Shown piece after piece: positions 8,775 to 16,768 of a stretch of 64,000 bases of DNA. Position 1 is the first letter of the stretch; the number at the start of each line of letters is the position of its first letter. Made by a program: the position numbers and the translations under genes. This stretch comes from Pseudomonas sp. H1h (lineage in GTDB: Bacteria; Pseudomonadota; Gammaproteobacteria; Pseudomonadales; Pseudomonadaceae), in contig NZ_AYMJ01000030.1 in the NCBI RefSeq assembly GCF_000633255.1, forward strand, positions 142,562 through 206,561, read 5' to 3'. Under the pieces are notes generated by a model. That model was given only the letters and a program-made list of their open reading frames with translations. It searched no databases and was not told where the DNA came from.

Positions 8775-9772
8775 GTGAAATCGAATCGTCAGTCGATGAC
8801 TTGCTGATGAGCGAAGATCAGGCCAACAACCTGACCTACTTCGCCTTCGCCAAGGCAAACAACGCCGAGCCTTTGCTGGCGCCAACCAAGGCCAGCATCG
8901 GTGCATTGCCGGACGTACTCGCCGGCCGCTACCACCTCGAGCGTCTGCTCGGGGCAGGCGGCATGGGCGCCGTTTACCGGGCGCGGGATCTGCTGCACGA
9001 GCAGTTCGGCGATCCCGATCCTTACATCGCGCTGAAAATCCTCAGCGAAGAATTTGCCGAGTCGCCGGACGCCAGCGCCTTGCTCTACAGCGAGTTCGCC
9101 CTGACCCGACGCCTGCGCCACGACAATGTCGTGCGTGCACACACTTTTGAAGTCGACACCGACTGCCAGCGGGCCTTCATCACCATGGAATACATGCGTG
9201 GCCTGACCCTGGACAAATTGCTCTGCGAGCGGCCCCTGGGCCTGCCGTGGAAAGAAACGCGCGACATCGCGCTGCCGCTGCTCGATACGCTGGCCTATGC
9301 CCACCGTCGTGGCGTGCTGCATGGAGACATGAAACCGAGCAACGTCATGCTCAGCGAAGACGGTCTGCGCCTGTTCGACTTCGGTCTCGGTCAGGCAGAC
9401 GCGGGCGTGTTGCCCGGCCTGCCGCACCTGAGCCGCGAGCGCTTCAACGCCTGGACCCCGGGCTACGCCGCCCCCGAACTGCTTGAGGGCCAACCGTTGT
9501 CGGCCAGCGCGGACGTGTACGGCGTGGCCTGCGTGATTTATGAACTGGCGAGCGGCAAACACCCGTTCCGCCGCTTGCCCTCGACCCAGGCCCGCGACGA
9601 GCACCTGGAGCGCGAGCTGCAAGCCCCGGCGAATCTGCCAAAACACGGCTGGCCAGCGCTGAAAACCGCGCTGAGCTTCAATGCGGCAGATCGCACCATC
9701 ACTGCCGATCAATTGCGTGACGCCTTGGGCGCCACTTCGTCCTGGCTGCAACGGTTGCGACTTCGGGCGTAA
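8771..9772 (+). CDS. stk1: Ser/Thr protein kinase of the T6SS
   Basis: A 333-residue kinase. The glycine loop is GAGGMGAVYRARD, the ATP-binding lysine is in ALKI, the catalytic loop is HGDMKPSN (HGD in place of the usual HRD) and the metal motif is DFG. No C-terminal membrane helix or periplasmic sensor was seen, so it is a short soluble form like Stk1 of HSI-2 and unlike long PpkA. It should phosphorylate Fha to promote T6SS assembly. It overlaps the phosphatase gene by ATGA, giving a coupled kinase-phosphatase pair. Confidence 0.9.
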   Translation: MSEIESSVDDLLMSEDQANNLTYFAFAKANNAEPLLAPTKASIGALPDVLAGRYHLERLLGAGGMGAVYRARDLLHEQFGDPDPYIALKILSEEFAESPDASALLYSEFALTRRLRHDNVVRAHTFEVDTDCQRAFITMEYMRGLTLDKLLCERPLGLPWKETRDIALPLLDTLAYAHRRGVLHGDMKPSNVMLSEDGLRLFDFGLGQADAGVLPGLPHLSRERFNAWTPGYAAPELLEGQPLSASADVYGVACVIYELASGKHPFRRLPSTQARDEHLERELQAPANLPKHGWPALKTALSFNAADRTITADQLRDALGATSSWLQRLRLRA

Positions 9773-9800
9773 CGGATGACATTCGAACAGGGAGCACTTT

Positions 9801-11855
9801 ATGTTCAACCCAGCTAACGAAACCCACTTCAGCCTCAAGGTCGAAGACTACGTGGGCGACCTGCAAGTGCTGTCGTTCACCGGCACCGAAGGCATCAGCC
9901 AGCCGTTTCGTTTCGACCTCGAACTGGTCAGCGAAAACCCCGATCTGGACCTGGAAAAACTCCTGCACAAGCAGGCGTTTCTCGCATTCGATCCACAGGG
10001 CTCAGGCATCCATGGCCAGATCTACCGCGTCGCCCAAGGCGATGCCGGCAAACGCCTGACCCGCTACAAAGTCTCGCTGGTGCCGCAACTGCAATACCTG
10101 CATCACCGCACCAACCAGCGCATCTACCAGCAGATGTCGGCGCCGAAAATCATCGCGCTGATCCTCGACGAACACGGGATCAAGGGCAACGCCTACAGCT
10201 TCCAGCTGAGCCAGCCGTGCCCGGATCGCGACTACTGCGTGCAGTACGACGAAACCGATCTGCACTTCGTCCAGCGCCTGTGCGAGGAGGAGGGCATTCA
10301 CTACCACTTCCAGCACAGCGAAAAGGCTCATCTGCTGGTGTTCGGCGACGACCAGACCGTGTTCCCCGACCTCGGGCAGCCAACCGCGTACGTGCAAGGC
10401 AGCGGCATGGTCGCTGAAGAACCGGTGATCAAAGGTTTCAAACTGCGCCTGGAAACCCGCACCAGCCGCACCACGCGCCGCGACTACGACTTCGAAAAAC
10501 CGCGCCTGCAAATGGAAGCGGCGTATAAACCGGATGGTGCTTGCGACAGCGAAAACAGCGAACCGGATCTGGAAGACTACGACTACCCGGGCCGCTTCAT
10601 CGACCGCGCGCGCGGCAAGTTCCTCAGCCAGCGCGCCCTCGAACGCCACCGCGCCGACTACCGCCAGGCCGAAGGTCGCGGCGACCAGACCAAACTGGTC
10701 AGCGGCCACTTCATGGCCATGTCCGACCACCCGCGCAGTGAGTGGAACGACCTGTGGCTGCTCACCGAAATCTTCCACGAAGGCAAACAGCCGCAAGTCC
10801 TCGAAGAAGGCGTGACCAGCGACACCACCGACAACAAGGACGACTTCCACCAGGGTTACCGCAACACCTTCCTCGCCACCCCGTGGGATGTGTTCTACCG
10901 CCCGGCCCTCGAACACCCGAAACCGCGCGTGCTCGGCAGCCAGACCGCCATGGTCACCGGCCCCAAAGGTGAAGAAATCCACTGCGACCAATACGGCCGC
11001 ATCAAGGTGCAATTCCACTGGGACCGCGAAGGCCTGGCCGACGACAAGACCAGTTGCTGGCTGCGCGTCTCCAGCTCCTGGGCCGGCGACCGCTACGGCG
11101 CCATCTCCATCCCGCGCATCGGCATGGAAGTCCTCGTCACCTTCCTTGAAGGCGACCCCGACCAACCGCTGGTCACAGGCTGCCTGTACCACAAGGAAAA
11201 CCCGGTGCCGTATGCGTTGCCGGCAAACAAGACCCGCAGCGTGTTCAAAACCCTAAGCTCACCGGGAGGCGGCGGGTACAACGAACTGCGCATTGAAGAC
11301 AAAAAGGGTGCGGAGCAGATCTACATCCATGCCCAGCGCGACTGGGATGAAAATGTCGAGCACGACCAGAAGATTCGCGTCGGCAACGAACGCCACGACA
11401 CGGTGGTGAAGAACACCTACACCGAGCTGAAGGCCGAAGAACACCGCACCACGATTTCCGATCGTAAGATCGAAGCCAAGCTGGATGATCACCTGACGGT
11501 GGGGCAGAACCAGCATGTGAAGCTGGGGACGGCGCAACTGACCAGCGTGGGCAAAGAGATTCACCTTAAGGCTGGGGACAAGATTGTTATTGAGGCGGGG
11601 ACAGAGCTGACCATTCTTGGAGGTGGGAGCTTTATCAAGCTCGATGGCGGTGGTGTGACGGTGGTTGGGCCGGTGATCAAGATCAATGCGGGTGGTTCTG
11701 CGGGATCGGGGACTGGCATCGGGATTAAACCGCCGGTGCTGCCGGGGGCGGCGGATAAGGATAAGGCGGGGAGTTTGATGGATCAGGCGTTGTTGAATGC
11801 GTCGGAGGAAAAGATCAAGCGCAAACCGAAGCGCATGCTCAATTTTTCCGGGTAA
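9801..11855 (+). CDS. vgrG: T6SS spike protein VgrG
   Basis: A 684-residue VgrG (TssI). It has the gp27-like N-terminal part (FSLKVEDYVGDLQVLSF, GIHGQIYRV), the gp5-like OB fold (HCDQYGRIKVQFHWDREG; SSWAGDRYGAISIPRIGMEV) and a C-terminal DUF2345-type beta-prism (LKAGDKIVIEAG, ending in Gly-rich repeats). No catalytic extension is obvious, so it is a carrier spike. GGGAGC lies before the ATG. Codon choice shifts to a less GC-biased style in the last ~600 bases, just before the AT-rich cargo genes. Confidence 0.95.
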   Translation: MFNPANETHFSLKVEDYVGDLQVLSFTGTEGISQPFRFDLELVSENPDLDLEKLLHKQAFLAFDPQGSGIHGQIYRVAQGDAGKRLTRYKVSLVPQLQYLHHRTNQRIYQQMSAPKIIALILDEHGIKGNAYSFQLSQPCPDRDYCVQYDETDLHFVQRLCEEEGIHYHFQHSEKAHLLVFGDDQTVFPDLGQPTAYVQGSGMVAEEPVIKGFKLRLETRTSRTTRRDYDFEKPRLQMEAAYKPDGACDSENSEPDLEDYDYPGRFIDRARGKFLSQRALERHRADYRQAEGRGDQTKLVSGHFMAMSDHPRSEWNDLWLLTEIFHEGKQPQVLEEGVTSDTTDNKDDFHQGYRNTFLATPWDVFYRPALEHPKPRVLGSQTAMVTGPKGEEIHCDQYGRIKVQFHWDREGLADDKTSCWLRVSSSWAGDRYGAISIPRIGMEVLVTFLEGDPDQPLVTGCLYHKENPVPYALPANKTRSVFKTLSSPGGGGYNELRIEDKKGAEQIYIHAQRDWDENVEHDQKIRVGNERHDTVVKNTYTELKAEEHRTTISDRKIEAKLDDHLTVGQNQHVKLGTAQLTSVGKEIHLKAGDKIVIEAGTELTILGGGSFIKLDGGGVTVVGPVIKINAGGSAGSGTGIGIKPPVLPGAADKDKAGSLMDQALLNASEEKIKRKPKRMLNFSG

Positions 11856-11906
11856 GACATCGACTGCAATCCAAGCCATCAGGGATCAGAATTCAGGTAA
11901 TCGGTA

Positions 11907-14615
11907 ATGACAGAGACAACCAGCAAGAAAGTAGAAAAATGGTCGTATCCATTAAAAGTTGGAGCGGCAGAGGCGACTGATCCGCAGCAGTTCTACAAGG
12001 CTTTAGCCAAGGCTAAAGATGGTTTCTTCCCGCTGGGTGCCAATGGCCTTTGGCATGGTGGTGTTCATTTCGATGAAGCCTCGGGTCTAGTGTCGGACTT
12101 GGCAGAAGTTAAATGCATCGCTGACGGTGAAGTAGTCGCTTATCGCATTGATAGCACGTACCCGAAATCCGCCTACGGTACGGCTGAGGCTAAGTTTTCG
12201 ACTGGTTTTGTATTGGTTAAGCATCGTTTGGAAGTGTCGGTGCAACCTGCAACCCCAGATCCTGCTGGATCGCCTGCTTCTCCGCCAGCACCTGGTCCAA
12301 GCCTGATTTTTTTCAGTCTTTACATGCATTTGTTGCAGTGGAAGAACTACGAGGAAACTCCAGCATTGTCGCGACCGCCCTTTTGGGGAGGTGGTACGTT
12401 GCAAGTCAAAGCAACGGCCGACGACGAAATCCTCGGTTTGCGCGTTCGTCAGGAACCGCGTGGCAAGCCTGGGTACGCAACCGTGCTAACGGTTTTGAGC
12501 CGCGGTACGGTCGTCGAGACGGGGGAAGAGCAAAATGGTTGGCTCAAGGTGGTCAGCGTCACGCCGGCTAATACCGATCTCCAACCCGGAGCAGGCTGGG
12601 TTTTCAAGAGAGAAATGACGGCGGGCCCGACACCCAACACTTACGTCATTGGCACCGCTGCAAAAGACCCGATGAATCCACCTCAGAAAGGTCTGGTTGT
12701 TCGCGCTTCGGCAAGCCGGTCTGGCGCTGAAAAAGCCATTTTGCCCCACGGCACGCAAGTCAGAATCGGGAGCGATGGGACGCGTGGCAAGTACCAGAAA
12801 CTGTTGGAGATTGTCAGCGGGAATGCTACTCCTCCGCTGGCACCTGCTGAGGTGCTTGGGTATGTCTGGGAGGGGCAACTTGAAACCAAAAGTGAGCCAG
12901 CCGAGAAGGACTCAGTACATGTTTTGGCGACTCCATTCCCGATTACGGCGGGGAGTCTGATCGGTCACGTAGGCAAATATCAAAACCATTCGGATTCGGC
13001 GCCAAAGAATCTGCTGCACGTTGAGGTTTTTAGCTGCGAAGACGTAAAGGCATTCACCGAACTGAGTAAAGAGAAAGCTGCGGGGATGCCTGCCGCTGGA
13101 AAAACGCTTGTAAAAATTCCAAAAGACAGCGTGTTGGTCACTCACACGCAAGGAATGAGCGCAACAAATCCTCCGAGAGTAACCGATCCCCACAAAAAGG
13201 TTGGCTATGACTTCTTTATCCCAGTCGGGGTATTGGAAGCGCTACCCGCGGAAAAAAAGATAAAGGTTCCTGTTGTGATGGGTGGAACCACTACCTATAC
13301 GTTTTGGTGGCGTCTGGATGGGTTGCTGGGGGATGCCGAAGGGAATGAAATCAGCGGTTGGTTTGCAGAGCCGGATACTGCGTTGTCACGCCATTCACCA
13401 TTTGAGTGGGAGGGTTTCAGCTTTATAGATGAGGCTGGAAGTAACGTGGATCATCTGGCCGCGTTTCTTCATGCACAGGAAGGTCTTAGTGAGGAAGAGC
13501 AAGCTAACTACCAGCCTAATATCGGCAACGCCGAAGAGGGATCTACAAAGCAAAAGCTTTACAAAATTCTAGACAGAAACGGCGATAAAAAACTCACGCC
13601 TTCGGAAATAAAAGAGGCTTTGAGTAAACCTTGGTTCGCACAGCCGATTTCTCAGATGGTTACACGCTATGAAAACGAGTGGAAATTCAAACAAGAAAAA
13701 TGGGATTCTCTGGATGAATTGATGGGCCATAGTGAATCAGAGCCACATCATGAATGGATTGAAGAAAAGGCAAGAATTAAGAAGTTGAGCTGGTGGGACA
13801 AGCTTGTCGGGCAGCATGGAATTACCAGTGATACTAATGTTCGGCATATTCACCCGATTGCGCTTATCGGAAATTTTACTGCGCCACGTGATCTTATTAC
13901 CTTAGAAATGCTTCGGGCTGCTAATCCAGCAGGAGCGGAAGCACATCACTCGAATATTTTGCCGTATCTCAATAAGTATGCTGCGGCGTATAAGCTTGAG
14001 CAACCTAAAGCTATTGCACATTTTCTCTCCCAAGTGGGCCATGAAAGTCAATTCAGGATTATTGAAGAGGGCTTGAATTATAGTGCCCGACAAATGAAGA
14101 AAACTTATGGGTGCAGACGCCATAACAATGTGAACGGCTATAATGAGCAAACGGATAGCTGCGATTTCGGTGTGCTGAGAAGCAAGCTTTGGTCAGAAAC
14201 AAGTCATTACGCAATGAATGCTGAAAATCTTGCCAGTTACGTTTATGCGGATCGAATGGGTAATGGAAATGAGGCTAGTCGAGACGGTTATCGATATCGT
14301 GGCCGTGGAATGCTACAGGTAACCGGTAAGTCCGAGTATCAACGGTTTACTAATGTGCATAATCAGCGAAATCCTTTGGATATTCAGGATTTCGTAGCCA
14401 ATCCAGATCTCCTGATTTCCTCAACCGAATACGGTGTTGAGTCCGCCTTCGTCTTCTGGTTTACCAAAACCGGTCAAGGAGGTACAAAATTGTGCGAAGT
14501 TGCCAAGACGGGCAGCGTGGTCGACGTAACACAAATGGTGAATGGCGGTCAAAACGGGTATACGGACAGGAACAACAGATACCAAGCCCTTGCTGCACTA
14601 ACGAATATTAACTAA
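11907..14615 (+). CDS. Putative VgrG-linked cell-wall effector: M23-like/SH3/EF-hand/GH19
   Basis: A 902-residue multidomain protein without a signal peptide. Residues ~40-150 and ~310-350 resemble a split M23/LytM peptidase fold: HGGVHFD (H50, H54, D56), IADGEVVAY, LYMHL, AGSLIGHVGKY, LLHVEVF. Between them lie SH3-like segments (LRVRQEPRG...GEEQNGWLKVVS). An EF-hand loop starts at D556 (DRNGDKKLTPSE). The C-terminus is a GH19 lysozyme/chitinase domain with GHES (E713, candidate catalytic Glu), LNYSARQM, and RYRGRGMLQVTG. Placement after vgrG suggests a T6SS peptidoglycan hydrolase. Base composition is AT-richer than the cluster. M23 activity is uncertain because the fold is interrupted. Confidence 0.82.
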   Translation: MTETTSKKVEKWSYPLKVGAAEATDPQQFYKALAKAKDGFFPLGANGLWHGGVHFDEASGLVSDLAEVKCIADGEVVAYRIDSTYPKSAYGTAEAKFSTGFVLVKHRLEVSVQPATPDPAGSPASPPAPGPSLIFFSLYMHLLQWKNYEETPALSRPPFWGGGTLQVKATADDEILGLRVRQEPRGKPGYATVLTVLSRGTVVETGEEQNGWLKVVSVTPANTDLQPGAGWVFKREMTAGPTPNTYVIGTAAKDPMNPPQKGLVVRASASRSGAEKAILPHGTQVRIGSDGTRGKYQKLLEIVSGNATPPLAPAEVLGYVWEGQLETKSEPAEKDSVHVLATPFPITAGSLIGHVGKYQNHSDSAPKNLLHVEVFSCEDVKAFTELSKEKAAGMPAAGKTLVKIPKDSVLVTHTQGMSATNPPRVTDPHKKVGYDFFIPVGVLEALPAEKKIKVPVVMGGTTTYTFWWRLDGLLGDAEGNEISGWFAEPDTALSRHSPFEWEGFSFIDEAGSNVDHLAAFLHAQEGLSEEEQANYQPNIGNAEEGSTKQKLYKILDRNGDKKLTPSEIKEALSKPWFAQPISQMVTRYENEWKFKQEKWDSLDELMGHSESEPHHEWIEEKARIKKLSWWDKLVGQHGITSDTNVRHIHPIALIGNFTAPRDLITLEMLRAANPAGAEAHHSNILPYLNKYAAAYKLEQPKAIAHFLSQVGHESQFRIIEEGLNYSARQMKKTYGCRRHNNVNGYNEQTDSCDFGVLRSKLWSETSHYAMNAENLASYVYADRMGNGNEASRDGYRYRGRGMLQVTGKSEYQRFTNVHNQRNPLDIQDFVANPDLLISSTEYGVESAFVFWFTKTGQGGTKLCEVAKTGSVVDVTQMVNGGQNGYTDRNNRYQALAALTNIN

Positions 14616-14628
14616 GAGGTCATTCGCT

Positions 14629-15165
14629 ATGTTTCGTTTTTTCATGTTTGCTTTCGTTTTTCTTATAGCAAATTCCACTAGTGCGCAAGATGTTGATTAT
14701 CTTCAGGGACGAGTAATTCAGGGCCCGTTTAAAACTAATATTGTAAAGGATGGGGAACTATCCTTTTTGCAGACAGGGAGCGCAGAGTTTCCGGTTTCTT
14801 TGGTTTTGGATGTTGTTGGTGCTGATAATAAAAAAAATAGAAGTCTTGTCGATAAATACGATGTGGCTGGGTCGGATCCAAAAATTGAGTCGATTTTCTT
14901 TTATCCGGTAAAGGGTAAAAAAAATGTGCTTGTTTTGGTTTCTTGGGAAATTACAAGCAGAGGAATCGGAACGTACGGAACCCTTTATCAAGTTTATGGG
15001 TATGAAAAAAGTGCGGATAATAAACTGGTTGTGAATAAGCTTGTCAGGTTTGATAAGAACTTGAGTGGGATGGAAGGGTATCAAGAAGGTGAGGAGCAAC
15101 ATTTTTCTTATGTTAATGCAGGGTTGATAAAATCTTATATTAAGAAAATAAATGCTGCTAAATAG
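14629..15165 (+). CDS. Exported protein, candidate immunity protein
   Basis: A 178-residue protein with a clear Sec signal peptide (MFRFFMFAFVFLIANSTSAQ, cleavage after SAQ). No family was recognised. It begins 13 bases after the effector stop and is the most AT-rich gene of the window. An exported protein directly after a periplasm-acting hydrolase is the usual arrangement of a T6SS immunity protein, so it probably protects the producer and siblings from the GH19/M23-like enzyme. This is inference from position, export signal and composition. Confidence 0.65.
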   Translation: MFRFFMFAFVFLIANSTSAQDVDYLQGRVIQGPFKTNIVKDGELSFLQTGSAEFPVSLVLDVVGADNKKNRSLVDKYDVAGSDPKIESIFFYPVKGKKNVLVLVSWEITSRGIGTYGTLYQVYGYEKSADNKLVVNKLVRFDKNLSGMEGYQEGEEQHFSYVNAGLIKSYIKKINAAK

Positions 15166-15179
15166 CGATGGCTGCCAAT

Positions 15180-15255
15180 GTTTTGCGTTTAATAGGGCAG
15201 GCCACGCTTTATTATGCGTGAACGTGGTTTGGCCCCGGTTCGCCAAGCGCAAAAC
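15180..15255. repeat. 76-base imperfect inverted repeat
   Basis: GTTTTGCG (15180-15187) pairs with CGCAAAAC (15248-15255). Inside, GGGC (15195-15198) pairs with GCCC (15232-15235), and CCACG (15202-15206) with CGTGG (15223-15227). It separates the AT-rich effector/immunity pair from the next gene and could be a terminator-like hairpin or a cassette boundary. It does not match the REP family found elsewhere here. Confidence 0.55.
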
Positions 15256-15270
15256 CTGAATGACTCAAGG

Positions 15271-16635
15271 ATGAACACAGTGAACCGTTTCGTTTTTACC
15301 CTGCTGGCCATGCTGCTGCCGGTTTCAGTGGCGTATGCGCAGGATGACTGCAGCCATGTCACCTCAAGCCTGGAAATGGTGCCCTGCTCGGAGGTGGCGA
15401 AGAAGGCTGCAGATGCGCAGTTGAATGTCAGCTATAAGCAGTTGATGTCGCGGCTTGAGTCTGACTATCGAACAGATCCTGCGTTAGGTGCGGAGTACGC
15501 GGCGAAGGTCAAGGAGTCGCAGCGTGCGTGGCTTAAATTGCGTGATGCGAACTGTCCGTTGGAGGCGTTCGAGATCGAGACCGGGATGCCGGCACATGTG
15601 TTCGCCGTCAACTCGTGTATCGCCAGAATGAGCCGCGAGCGTTCGGCGTATCTGGACAAGATTGTCCCTGCTCTTGCAGCCGATAAGAGCACTTCAACGG
15701 CGCCGGCCAGCGGCGCTTGTCCTTCGGAGGAGTTCGCTCCCTTCCTGACGGCGTTTTCCGCCAACAGCGAATCTCAACGCCGTCTCACGGCGATGACGGT
15801 CAAATCGATGGTGTTGAAACCGGTAGCGGGAAAGGATCGAAGTACCTTTGAGCCTTCGACCTCGGGTGTCAGTGGAGCTACTTTCACCTATCCGCTGATG
15901 GCTGCAATCACGCCCGGCAAGACTCCTGGAGTCGAGATCGAAGAGATCGATGACAGTCACGTCAATGTGGTGGATAAGCGAGCGGGCAACAGCAATGTGA
16001 AAGTCTTCAACTTCTCTCGTCAGGCATGTTGGGTGCTTGAGGGGATTGAGGATTGGTCGATCAGTGAGAGGGACCTTGTCGCAACACGTAATCCCGGCAT
16101 GAGCCGCGCCGAGAACTTCTGTGAACAACGTGCTGAAGCTTTAGGAGGGCTGGGATTTCTTGAGCAATATCCGCTGACTGTGGAGTTGATTGAGGCGTCT
16201 CTGGAAAATTATGTATGTGCTGCAGAGTCGGGTGATGCGAAGGCGAGCCTGTCGGCGGCACGCCTGAGCCTTTCGCAGATGGCCTCTCAGCTGGAAACCA
16301 ACAAGGTTGAGGCGTTGTTCAAAGCGGCCTCGAAAATACCAAGTGGGGCTTTGGGCTATGCCACGTTTCTTTGTTCAGGAAACTCCACCGACTATAACGG
16401 CCCTTGCCTTCATCCCGAGCAGGCAAAAGAGCAGGTCATTCGGGCGATCACCATGGGTTCCACAGACGCGATGAGTTATCTGGCTTCTACCTTTGAGGGT
16501 GGCGAGTTGGGAACTAAGGATATATCCCGAGCGTTAGCCTGTTATCAGATGGCGGCTGACAAAGGTGATCAGTCGAGCATCGACAGTGTGAAGCGATTGG
16601 GATCGCAGCCGATCAAGGCCAGTCACTGCATTTGA
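15271..16635 (+). CDS. LprI-type lysozyme-inhibitor domain protein with Sel1-like repeats
   Basis: A 454-residue exported protein with a signal peptide ending AYAQ. Residues ~25-135 form an LprI/DUF1311 domain: DDCSH, the repeated Cys pattern, LNVSYKQL, ESQRAWLKLRDANC. The middle is unassigned. The C-terminus has Sel1-like helices (DAMSYLASTFEGGEL...RALACYQMAADKGD). LprI proteins can inhibit lysozyme, so this periplasmic protein may add protection against the GH19 effector encoded upstream, but that link is inferred. The start at 15271 follows CAAGG and leads into the signal peptide; an upstream in-frame start lacks support. Confidence 0.75.
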   Translation: MNTVNRFVFTLLAMLLPVSVAYAQDDCSHVTSSLEMVPCSEVAKKAADAQLNVSYKQLMSRLESDYRTDPALGAEYAAKVKESQRAWLKLRDANCPLEAFEIETGMPAHVFAVNSCIARMSRERSAYLDKIVPALAADKSTSTAPASGACPSEEFAPFLTAFSANSESQRRLTAMTVKSMVLKPVAGKDRSTFEPSTSGVSGATFTYPLMAAITPGKTPGVEIEEIDDSHVNVVDKRAGNSNVKVFNFSRQACWVLEGIEDWSISERDLVATRNPGMSRAENFCEQRAEALGGLGFLEQYPLTVELIEASLENYVCAAESGDAKASLSAARLSLSQMASQLETNKVEALFKAASKIPSGALGYATFLCSGNSTDYNGPCLHPEQAKEQVIRAITMGSTDAMSYLASTFEGGELGTKDISRALACYQMAADKGDQSSIDSVKRLGSQPIKASHCI

Positions 16636-16768
16636 AGTTCGAGGGGCATGTTCGATGCGCTTTCGCACGCGTTGAGCCTGAGCCCCTCACGCTTAACACT
16701 TGAGCATCTGACGACCGCGATTTTCCTTTAAACTCCCCACCCCCAAAGGAATGCGCTCAGGACACGGA

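Noticed and set aside
11907..14615. GH19 gene as a prophage endolysin
   Set aside because: No holin, tail or other phage genes nearby; it lies directly after vgrG with an exported partner, which fits T6SS cargo better.
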